Below are positions 8,368 through 18,129 of a DNA stretch of 21,001 bases, one piece after another (position 1 is the stretch's first letter; every line of letters starts with the position of its first letter). This stretch comes from Paraphysomonas bandaiensis (taxonomy: Eukaryota; Chrysophyceae): the NCBI GenBank assembly GCA_965644295.1, contig CBFFRP010000330.1, positions 1 through 21,001 on the forward strand, in the 5' to 3' direction. The translations under genes were made by a program, and so were the position numbers. The notes beneath the pieces were generated by a model, which had not been told where the DNA came from, made no database searches, and saw nothing but the letters and a program-made list of their open reading frames with translations.

Positions 8368-11300
8368 ATGACGATTCAAGCTATTCTGGATCGTATCGGT
8401 GTGGACTCACTGGATGAACTGGAGAGAGAAATAGAAACCTTGCGAAGTCAAGTGCAAGATCTCGAGGACAGCGGGCTGGGCTCATCACAGAGAGCTAACA
8501 ACTTCAAAGAGAGTTTGGACGAATGCCTGAAGGCCAAAGATGCTTGCGAATCTCTATCTACGCCCTCTGAAGGAGTTATTGACTGTATATTGGACGACTT
8601 GGGTGAGAGCAGCGTCGAAAGCTTACAAGAGCGGCTCGCTGAATATCGCGATCAGCTTGATAAGTTTGATAAAGAAGGGAAATCATCATCTGTACGAGCT
8701 CACAATGTCCGAGACATGGTTGTAACTTATGAGCATGCGCTATCCAAGATCAAGGCTTTCCAAGCGCAGCATAAAGCGGCCACTATTACACGCGCGTCGG
8801 AAGGAGATATTGACTGTATATTGGACGACTTGGGTGAGAGCAGCGTCGAAAGCTTACAAGAGCGGCTCGCTGAATATCGCGATCAGCTTGATAAGTTTGA
8901 TAACCAGGGGAAATCGTCGTCTGTACGAGCTCGCAATGTCCGAGACATGGTTGTAACTTATGAGCATGCGCTATCCAAGATCAAGGCTTTCCAAGCGCAG
9001 TGTCAAGCGGCCACTACTACACGCGCGTCGGAAGGAGATATTGACTGTATATTGGACGACTTGGGTGAGAGCAGCGTCGAAAGCTTACAAGAGCGGCTCG
9101 CTGAATATCGCGATCAGCTTGATAAGTTTGATAAAGAAGGGAAATCGTCGTCTGTACGAGCTCGCAATGTCCGAGACATGGTTGTAACTTATGAGCATGC
9201 GCTATCCAAGATCAAGGCTTTCCAAGCGCAGTGTCAAGCGGCCACTACTACACGCGCGTCGGAAGGAGATATTGACTGTATATTGGAAGAGTTGGGTGAG
9301 AGTAACGTCGAAAGCTTACAAGAGCGGCTCGCTGAATATCGCGATCAGCTTGATAAGTTTGATAACCAGGGGAAATCGTCGTCTGTACGAGCTCGCAATG
9401 TCCGAGACATGGTTGTAACTTATGAGCATGCGCTATCCAAGATCAAGGCTTTCCAAGCGCAGTGTCAAGCGGCCACTACTACACGCGCGTCGGAAGGAGA
9501 TATTGACTGTATATTGGAAGAGTTGGGTGAGAGTAACGTCGAAAGCTTGCAAGAGCGGCTCGCTGAATATCGCGATCAGCTTGATAAGTTTGATAACCAG
9601 GGGAAATCGTCGTCTGTACGAGCTCGCAATGTCCGAGACATGGTTGTAACTTATGAGCATGCGCTATCCAAGATCAAGGCTTTCCAAGCGCAGTGTCAAG
9701 CGGCTCCTACGACAAATATGGATATTACCCCATACTTTGTGCATATATTTCACGATGTGGAGAATTGTAGGTGTGAAGGGCGATTGGGTCTGAATGCCAG
9801 AGTCCTAGTTAAATACACGTTAGAGAAGATCATGTGCGCTTTTCTAGGAAGTATGGAAGCAGTGAATGTTATGGATTTCGATCGAGATTTGTCATGGAAG
9901 TGGGATTTTTGCATCAGACGCGACAGCAATAATGTTTTTCATCCATCGAAATTATTCGTTCGAGATATGGACACTGTTGGGGCAATGCTTATCGATGTAC
10001 CGGGTATGAAGAAAGGAGAGGTTGACAAGCGCATTGAGCGTAATATGAGAACATTTGCAGCTGATTACCAAAAAATGAATGACGATGCGAAACAAAAAAC
10101 TGCAGCAGTCCTCATCGCCAGTGATGGTGACTACTCCTCTGTTGTAGACGATCTGAAACGCATGGGCATACTTGTGATTTTGATTTATGACCCTGCGGAA
10201 TGTTCTGATGTTTTCAAATCCATTGTGAGCCCTCGCTACTCTTTAGGTGTGTGGCAAGAAATCCTTGATGCCAGTAAACCTATGGCGCCTGGCGTTAATA
10301 ACTCTACTCGAGAAACAGTTCCAAATCCACAGAGTGATAGGGAGTATGCCTCTCTAGTTTTTGCCCTTGCCGATTTCATGTATGTAAGGGGACAGTCCAG
10401 CTGTTTCTATCCCGTTTACATGAAAGAGCTACTTAAAGAGAATCCAGAGATCGGGGCGATTAATACTAAATATGGGGGTTTGGAAAGTTTTTGTGGTAGA
10501 AGTAATGGAGCTCTTTGCTACCAGGCTAATAATCAGGGAGGATTAGTATCTGTTGCTTTGCACTTTCTACTGGAGTTTTGGGTACGCTTAGAGGGAGGAA
10601 AGGTTCCCGCCAATAGAATAGGTACGTTATAATTACGCTTATTAAATTGTTATATCTATTCCTAGTATACCTATTCCTAGTCACCTTCAAGTCTGACTGC
10701 AAATTGTGATGCCTGTAGGTAAATTCTATAAGAAATTTCCACGGTGCGCGGAAAATAATGTGGTCAAAAGCCAATTTAGAGAAAGTGGGGGGGCTCCTGC
10801 ACTCTGTTCTGCCACTGGTGGAAGTATGATATGGATCCAATGTTCCGACGATAGCACAGTGGGATATGGATACTTTGAATGCACAGCAGGTAACATCGAC
10901 AAGACTACCAATTCGTGCATGTGGACTATTAGCTGGCTGCTCCACAACCACCTCAAGTACCTCTCAAAGCCAACTGTTGATGAGGTGTTGTTAAGGGTGT
11001 CACCCAATGTTGTTCTGGAGCTCTGTGGTGATTCTCAGGGAGCACGCTTACGACTATCGATTTCACAGCACTTTGAATCTTCACAGCAATCAATTTCTGA
11101 TCCAGATGCTCTGTTGAAAGAAAGCAGATTGTGTGTAGAGGAGTTTCTAAGAGACTTACAGATCTCACCACTAGCCGAAGTGCCGGTGCCACGCTCAGTT
11201 CTTTTGGGTGACACTGAATTGCGAACGATAAGGAAACAATATCAAGTGTACTGCAATGTGTACAAGCGTAGGCAGGAGAACACGTGTGGCGATGATGCCA

Positions 11301-14300
11301 TTTTTATGCTTCTTCCTAAACATATGTCAGCAGGACCGAATGTACCGGCGAATCGATCTCCTCAACGACACCCAAATAAGAGTGCTTATGATATAGAGGC
11401 GTTTGCGTATTCACACCTAGTGAAACTAGGCATCAACCGCGTTACTCATATTGTGAAATTGAACATACGAAAGGAACCAGTGCTACATGCGTATATTGTG
11501 CTATCTCGAGATGCACTTGACCAGGATAGGAGAAACAGGCTCCTCAGTTCACAGTCATCCAATGGTGTGTCATTTTGTGAATCACTGCCTAGTCCTGAAG
11601 CGCGTGAAGTTGAGTCTATTCAACTTATTTATCCTTCCAGCAATGCGGAGGGGGCGGAAAAAGTCATGGATCGTATTAACGAACTTCGTCATTGCGAACG
11701 GGAATTAGATGTATTCGATGCCTCGGGTGGTCCTCCAGACACTTCCTCCTACCGCCCTGCTGTCGAACGATTCTTTTTTATGGACGCAGTCTGGTGCTTT
11801 TTGATTAGTGAGATCAATGATATTGCACCTGGATTACAGCTCGAAATATCTCAGCGTCAACAAAAGCGCGTCATAGTTGTACGTGGTCTAGAAAAGTTGG
11901 TTGAGCTTGCGGAGACACGTTTAAGAGAACGGCGTCGGAAAATGTTGGAAAAAACCATTGCAATTCCGAGGGATAAACAGAGCGATGACCTCAATCACGC
12001 ACTTAAAAACTACCTGAAATCCCTTTTTTCCAGCTGGTTTAGAGCATACAGTTCTGACCAAGACGGTACGTCTTCGCTGGATACTAGATCCAACAGTGAC
12101 GAAACGTCTGTTTCTAGTGTAAGTTTTTTATAATATTTGCATTCCTCATTTCGTCGTTAATGGTATCGTACGTAGTCTACATCAGTCCGGATGCCTCTGG
12201 CGAAATACTATGTAGCACGGAGAGAGGTTTGTATTGTGGCACTGCATGAGCGCCAGGACCAATGGCAGCTGTTTGTCAAAGCAGCCAAAAATATTATTGA
12301 CAGCTTTACAAGGAGAGAAGTATCTGTGAGTGGTGAAAATCCAACTCGATTCAATAGAGCTCTCAGTAAATTTGATCTATTGGATCATAAATATGACAAG
12401 GATACCAAGAATATTATTTTGCATGGTGCCAGGGAATCGGTTTTGGGAGCTCTGGCTTACATTGAACAAGAAATGAATGGACAGCAACCTGAGTCTGCTG
12501 ATATCGACTGTTCGGAATTCCCGCACAGCGATAGAATTGCCAGATATCTTCGTCGAGGTGGTGAGGGATGTGCTTTAGCACAATTACAGAACTTTGTGTC
12601 TCAGAGTTTTAAATCGGTGACTCTAACGATACCCCAGGCGGCTAACTGTGAATCCAATTCCAACAACTCCACAATTCTTACGCTTCGTGGTCCTAAAAAC
12701 ATGATACCAGCAGCTATTGATGCAACGAAGGTGGAATTACGAAAAATTGTAGCTGGTCTCGAGTTATCAGTGATAGACTGCTTTCAAGATTATCAGGTGA
12801 AATGGTTGATGCAATATGCGACGCATATAGGCGATGAAAATGATACTGTGGTGGATTTTGTGAGTGAAGACGTATTTTCAACCGTTGGTGATCCGCAGTT
12901 GAAATGCCAGTGCGAGATGGGTCCAATATCTGTTTACGTAGTTCATTGTGATTTTATTGAGACTGCATCTTATGGATGCGACACAATTGTCAACCCCGCC
13001 AACTCACATTTGAAGCATGACGGTGGTATTGCTAAGGCAATATCAGATGCTGCTGGCCCCGAACTTGTTAGGGAGTGTAATTCCAAAAGTCATATTCCTG
13101 CTGGTGGAGCGACAGCGACGGGATCGTATCGTTTGCATGATCACGGATTCAAGAATATTATACATACGGTGGCTCCGGTATGGTCTTCTTCTTCAGACGG
13201 ATCCGTGAGGATAGGCGAACGTCATTTATTGCATAATGCTGTGAAGAATGCCTTGTATGAAGCTCAGTTAAAAGGCGCGGAGGCCGTAGCGATTCCAGGT
13301 GTTGGTATGGGTTTATTCAAGTGGCCGGTGGATGATGCTGCGACAGAAATCGTACTTGCAATCGGAGAGTTCATTCATGACCAAACAGCGGCTGATGACG
13401 CCCAGAAATCTCTGAAAAAAATAGTTCTTTTTGACAACATTGAGTCCAGGGTATCTGCGTTCGTATCAGCACTAAAGGCATTACAGAATCACACCATTGG
13501 TGAGTCGGTGTCCATCCCTACAGTGCCTGAGTGTCAGTGGTTCCGGAAAGTGTGGCATCATGAGGTATCGGAACAGCCAGATGGGGCAGTTCGTACCTTG
13601 TTTGACGAATCTTTCGTTGAGCATGTTGTTGCTCCGTATGATTATGATCAAGTTATGCAAATGGAGCGAGCATATCTAGCTGGAGACTCGTCGGTTATTC
13701 TAGTCAGTGATGCCTACGGAGCAAAAAACAATAAAAAATACAAAATTGACTTTACACTAAAAACACAAACAACGATTCCTTTCAATAATAAATTTTCTGT
13801 ACGACCGATATTCCGTTCATCCGTAATCGATCCTAAAAATATCCCGATGTACAATGAGCGGTGTAAAGAACAAGTACTCGCTAGACCTGGCATTGTTGAG
13901 AGGGTTATACCTACGAACTTAAAAACTGGTGTTTTTGTAAAAAATCGAGATGGGGCACTGACTCAAAACTCCTTACAAAGAGAGAATGGTGTGGCAATAT
14001 TCGGTAATTATTTTGTCATTTATTGTCGTGATTGAATGTAAATATATTTTGTGTCCATAGGTACCTCTGATGCGATAAAGAAAACTATAACTGCTCTCGA
14101 TAATTTTATTTTGGAAAATAAATCTTCCAAAACTGTTGAGTTACGTCTCCTGCGAACTTCCAACGTTCAATTCGAAACCGCACTTCATGAGCTTCAGGAA
14201 CTAAACAGAGAAATGAATGTCGTGATCAGCTCCAGCAATGATGCCGACTGGAATGTTATTGTTGAAGGATTAGGGGAAGTGGTAGTGCTTCGGGCGCAGA

Positions 14301-14977
14301 CGAAAGTGCTTGAATATGAGAGGAATAAAGTCTATAATGACAGCCGTGCCATTTCTCTACCTGATACCTGGGGGTATGAGTTATCTGATGACGATTGCTT
14401 CCCTGACCCTTCACTCAAAGAGCTAGAGCCAATTAGCAGCGAGTACATCGAGGCTGCTAAATGCTTTGGAAATGACAATTTTAAGGCAGACATAGTACGC
14501 ATTGAACGTGTGCAAAACGTAGAGCTCTACCGTCTTTACGACACGAAGCGCAAAGAGGTTGCTCGTAAAAACGGAGGCAATGCGAATGAGATTCTTCTGA
14601 AGCATGGAACCAGTGATACACTTCCGGAAACTGTCTGGAATAGTGGTTCGAGGACAAACGCATATGGTTTTGATATTCGTTGGTCTAGTGACAAAAATTA
14701 TTATGGTAGAGGATCGTACTTTACTGACGATACTGGTTACGCAAATCGCTACTCGTATCAATGCGGGAACTCAGACGAGAGGCAGATTTTTCTGGCATAT
14801 GTTGCCCAGGGTTGTATTGAGCAGAAGGATACCAAAGATAAGAGCATAAAAACCCCTTCAGCGGGTTACCAGTCTGTGCGTGGACCGATTGATGGGTCTA
14901 TTCAAGGGCTTGTTGTTTACGAACTGCATCAAAGCTATCCTGCTTACCTTGTTACGTACAAAAGAGCGCCTAAGTAA
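8368..14977 (+). CDS. NYN ribonuclease - KH-like - macro - WWE - PARP multidomain protein, 4 exons, 2132 aa
   Basis: The exons are 8368-10621, 10719-12118, 12176-14003 and 14061-14977. All three introns (97, 57, 57 nt) are GT-AG, phases match, and the sum is 6399 nt. Residues 1-455 are helical repeats: one diverged copy, then five of 77 aa. Residues about 457-640 form an NYN/PIN-like nuclease with HDVEN (Asp463, Asn466), Asp553 in GEVDKR, and SDGDY (Asp586, Asp588), the expected acidic set. About 658-810 looks like winged-helix (LOTUS-like) segments, a weak call. KH-like segments lie near 1100-1168, 1273-1320 and 1360-1418. A macro domain (about 1465-1650) has IVNPANSHLKHDGGIAKAI and GVGMGLF. 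A WWE-like domain spans about 1669-1765. The PARP catalytic domain (about 1965-2130) has His2009 in KHGT and Tyr2047 in GSYF. The third triad position (near Gln2109/Gly2110) is not Glu, which suggests mono-ADP-ribosylation or inactivity. The likely role is RNA-directed cytoplasmic defence or RNA control, by inference. Confidence 0.85.
8578..9714 (+). repeat. Five tandem 231-bp coding repeats (77 aa each)
   Basis: Near-identical units start at 8578, 8809, 9040, 9271 and 9502, each beginning IDCIL(D/E)(D/E)LGES. The period is exactly 231 bp, so frame is kept. Units differ mainly at KEG versus NQG and DDLGESS versus EELGESN, and units 4 and 5 share the EE/SN type. Each unit predicts two helices with a Gly-Ser turn (GKSSSVR). 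Residues 3-70 of the protein are an older diverged copy with the same IxxILDxxGxxS start. The array ends where the NYN domain begins. Confidence 0.93.
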
Positions 14978-15128
14978 CTAGGTGAGCTGTACAAAGCAAT
15001 ACGTTTGAGTTACTGTTCGTTTAGGATACTAGTTTATTCTTCGTTTTATTTTATGCACTCTTTGCTTAATAATTCTGTTTTCTCCATATTTCCGTTTTTT
15101 CATCAACCTTTCCGTGGTTGGGTTAGCA
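14978..15128. other. 3' flank of the NYN-PARP gene
   Basis: This is AT-rich sequence after the stop codon. No canonical AATAAA was found; ATTTTATTTTATG and TTAATAATTC are the only A/T-rich stretches that might act in 3' end formation. Confidence 0.3.
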
Positions 15129-16450
15129 GGGCTGTACAACAATTAATTGTATTTGTAATTAAACTGCATGGAATATACGTAATAATTGCAATTTAATTGC
15201 TCGCAGGAAAGTCGTAATTAAATTGTAATTAATTGGCAACTGTTTACTATTTTGTATAAAGACATATTAGGATTAGAACTTGGGAAAACTTTAAGGATGA
15301 TAGCCACTTATTGCCCTTAATAGCCATCCCCTTACTGACTATTATTCATATTGCTACACCGCTGCTACCTGTTACCAAAGCCTCCATCCTGATATTGGAT
15401 ATTGTCGTCTCTGTTTAATATCTCGGTCATTATCATCTTACGAAAGGTGCTGTCTCTTTGTACGATCAATTACGTTTCTTTCCTCTTCACCTTAAGCTAC
15501 CAAACTAAGTTCAGCTCAATCAATAGCGTATATGTAATGCTCAATAACTTTCTAGTTTAAAGCTATGTATGTATAAGAAGTATGGCAGTCACGTTCTTAC
15601 CAATCCTGCCTGCCCTACAGGATACTGAATACTTCAGGTTGAAGTTCACTACAAACCGGGCTTGTAGCGGTATGTTCATGGTATTATCAAGGATTTTTAC
15701 TGTTTACTGCAGTTCAAATTAGGGATATTTAGACTTTTATATACTCGAAAGCCTTGGCGAGAAAGAATGCCAATCTGAAGCCAGTATCAAGAAACCAATC
15801 ATGAAATATCTGGATGCTTTGGCGCAGTAAGTTGAAAATAAAGTGAAAGAAATGTTGACTAAATACTAAATGTTTGGTATAGTTCAGGATGGTTGGACAT
15901 GTGCTAGGGAACACTATTATTATAACGTTTGCTGTGTGTTGTTATAAAAATAAAGATGTTCAAAGAGTGTTGCTTTGCTGTGGTGTCCAAAACGAAGATC
16001 AGGACGATGATGACATCGATCTTTTGGAGCATGGTATATATGGAACCCCATCGAGTGCCATTCCTCACAAGAGCACATGGCAAGTCACGTTTCCTCAATT
16101 TGCTTGCATTTTTAAGAGTGCGGAGCTGTTTGAACAATTAGACAATCTTCAGACCAATACGTCTGGCTAACTTTGGATTCATACTCTCAAAATTAGACCC
16201 TACTAATTCAAGCTCGTCCCGCATGTAGTCACCAATTCACTTACACATATAGCTACATGGGGGTATAACAACAAAAGCGACTACGCAAGACCAAACCAAC
16301 TAAGTACCGCTGCTTGAAGCATATTTACTCCACTACAAATTGTGTAGAAAGGCTTTTCAGCAGTGATTGCTGTGTATGCAACTTTCGGCTTGCTGCCTAC
16401 TTCAGTGGAAAATAAGGCATTTAGATTGCTTCACTATAGACTTTCTGGCT
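15129..16450 (+). pseudogene. Decayed hAT transposase relic
   Basis: From about 15740 one frame reads IKKPIMKYLDALAQ, stop, VENKVKEMLTKY, stop, MFGIVQDGWTC, matching the hAT transposase core where a coiled segment leads to (F)xxVxDGWT. Frameshifts follow. A piece at 15933-16170 with CCYKNKDVQRVLLCC and a WQVTFPQF stretch may be the next part. At 16338-16364 NCVERLFSS is the hATC dimerisation motif. Stops and frameshifts make it clearly dead. At 15129 the sequence CAGGGCTGTACAACAATTAA could be its left terminus, followed by AT-rich subterminal repeats (AATTGTAATTAAATTG type). No matching right end was found. It is unrelated in its ends to the element at 5596-6340. Confidence 0.6.
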
Positions 16451-16869
16451 GAATTACGACAGTTCTTTGAGGAATACAGTTATCACTGATGAGAACTGAC
16501 ATGAACTGATGACATGATAGGAATAATAGTAGTCAAACTGAAATATATTGACTGTAGAAGATCGTTATAATATTGGTTGGTAGTTGCGAGAATATACTTG
16601 TAGCAAATACCAATGAATGATTAGACAGCATGTTATTCATAATATTAATAATTGATTACTGTGTGAGTTCCAGTTCAGTTACTTAACTTATTTCACCATC
16701 CCAAAAAGACAAATGTTGACATGGCAGCGTGCGTAGCGCTGAATATGCAGTGAGAACCCGAGTGGGAAGCGCTGAACTAAGCAATGTGTACATTGGTAGA
16801 GGTGCGCGGTCGCAACACTCAGCAGCACTCACTAGACGGTCAAACGCGGTGATTAGTTACGCTGTCAAT
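16451..16869. other. AT-rich interval; probable hAT remainder then 5' flank of the next gene
   Basis: There are no ORFs with domain character and no RNA gene was seen. From about 16715 the composition turns less AT-rich, as expected for a promoter or 5' untranslated region of the small gene at 16870. Confidence 0.35.
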
Positions 16870-17262
16870 ATGGGGAATTCAGATTGGAAGCAGCTTCCAA
16901 AGTCCGATCAGTTTGGGGTGATCAACTGGACGAAGACACTCAAGGTATGGCGTATGCACAAAAATCGAAACAAACAATATAGGTCTGGAAGAGCGTCCAA
17001 TTAGACCTGCTGACAATGCGCCGATAGCACTCCAAAACAAGTACAATGGGCACTTCGACAAGTGGCTCTAGCAGAAGGCCACATGCATCAGCTCCATATA
17101 TTGACACAGTTCAACCTGTTGCGGAAGCGCTCGAAATAGTTGATCAATATCTCCGAGAGAAGGACATCCTTCCATATGATGATCCCGAGAAAGACACTTG
17201 GCCAGTGAGCTTATTACTAGATTGGTTGAAAGATTCGTGGCGAAACTCAGTACGAATTGGTT
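16870..17262 (+). pseudogene. 5' exons of an unrecognised gene, cut off at the duplication breakpoint
   Basis: Exon 1 (16870-16944, 25 codons) starts MGNSDWKQLPKSDQFG and ends at AAG|GTATGG. The best acceptor is GATAG ending at 17027, so exon 2 begins at 17028 in phase. It reads through an Ser-rich stretch into EALEIVDQYLREKDILPYDD and DTWPVSLLLDWLKDSW, which looks like a genuine helical domain. The nearer acceptor at 16982 would give an in-frame TAG. At 17262 the sequence switches to the copy of the MAIP1-like locus in antisense, so the rest of the gene is absent here. The open frame runs on to 17426 through antisense sequence. I do not recognise the family. The gene could also continue by splicing beyond the breakpoint, but no evidence supports that. 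Confidence 0.45.
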
Positions 17263-17731
17263 GCATGGAACATCCCTATACCCAACTTCCTCCGCAAGTC
17301 ATGAAACTTATCCGACCCCTCCCGAGTGAGCACCGACAAAGCAGTGTCCCATCTCTTGACGTGCTTAAACTCCCAATCAAGATCAGCATCAGTCTTCTTC
17401 TTGTTTACGCTAAAAGCACAGAGTGAGAAATCCGGCATGATGCGTTTACAGAGACAGATATATATGACGCGTGCCTCGAATATAATAACAGTACAGATAT
17501 ACGCATGACTACAGAAGAATTTTAATATCAGAATGATATGAATACAGACATACAGCACATGTGATACGACTACAGAGCATGATACACATATAAGTCATAT
17601 GTAACTATGTACTTTGGAGAGAAGAAACGAACGCTCTGTCTGCAGTCATTCACTCTGACGCTCACAGCCATCTTAACGTTACTCACAACACCCCTGCGAA
17701 ATAATCTCTCTGCTCGAAGCATCATCATCAT
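17262..17731 (-). pseudogene. Truncated duplicate of the MAIP1-like gene (exon 1 and part of exon 2)
   Basis: Exon 1 (17731-17613) with its presequence, intron 1 (17612-17410) and exon 2 from 17409 are copied without change that I could see. The copy ends at 17262 inside exon 2, after the segment reading RRKLGIGMFHA. Exons 3-6, which carry the Tim44-like core, are missing, so no functional protein is expected. It may still be transcribed from the shared divergent promoter, running antisense into the gene fragment at 16870-17262. Confidence 0.85.
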
Positions 17732-18129
17732 GGTGCGCTCTATAGTGATGAGACTGGCATATACAGGAGTAACTCCAGCTCTTATGATCAATCCCCATCA
17801 TCATGCAGGAGGCAGATGCTCTTGTCTTGTGTTCGACGTACTGCTGCACTGTACTGCTGCACTGTACTGCTGTAATAGACTGCTGTACTAGACTGTACTG
17901 CTGTACTGCTGCGTGACAACTGACTACGATTGCTACACCACCGTACGCGTACAGCCGGGAAATTTTCTGGAAGCGGACTACACATGCCCGTATTTTATAC
18001 AGCAGAGTACTGCTGCATACACATACATAACAAGCAACACACGCCACCAGCAGAGAATTAATTTGATCACATATCACTGATTCACTCTACAGTATTCATA
18101 TTCACTACTAATCACAAGAGAGCAGCACG
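17732..18129. promoter_or_regulatory. Duplicate of the divergent promoter with a diverged core
   Basis: The ends match 7992-8367 closely, but about 17870-18010 is rewritten. The GTACTGCTG repeat is expanded to 17838-17912, an unrelated stretch follows, and the palindrome appears as CCGGGAAATTTTCTGG (17955-17970). The start-proximal 110 bp up to the ATG is almost unchanged. Confidence 0.6.
17838..17912. repeat. Expanded GTACTGCTG repeat in the duplicate promoter
   Basis: Several GTACTGCTG and CTGCTGTACTAGA units are present, longer than at 8098-8138. This accounts for much of the length difference between the two promoters. Confidence 0.75.

Noticed and set aside
8540-9660. Repeated 75-aa frames on both strands inside the 231-bp repeats
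   Set aside because: These are out-of-frame shadows that recur because the DNA repeats. The main frame is continuous and conserved in the paralogue.
10706-14977. Three separate genes (475, 614 and 308 aa) downstream of the NYN frame
   Set aside because: Each begins within a GT-AG intron acceptor region, phases fit, domain order is PARP14-like, and the joined length is a multiple of three. One four-exon gene explains them better.
16500-16700. Right terminus of the hAT relic starting at 15129
   Set aside because: I looked for the inverse of CAGGGCTGTACAAC and an 8-bp duplication and found neither.
16945-16982. Short 38-nt intron with acceptor at 16982 in the truncated gene
   Set aside because: It gives an in-frame TAG at 17025-17027. 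The acceptor ending at 17027 keeps the frame open.
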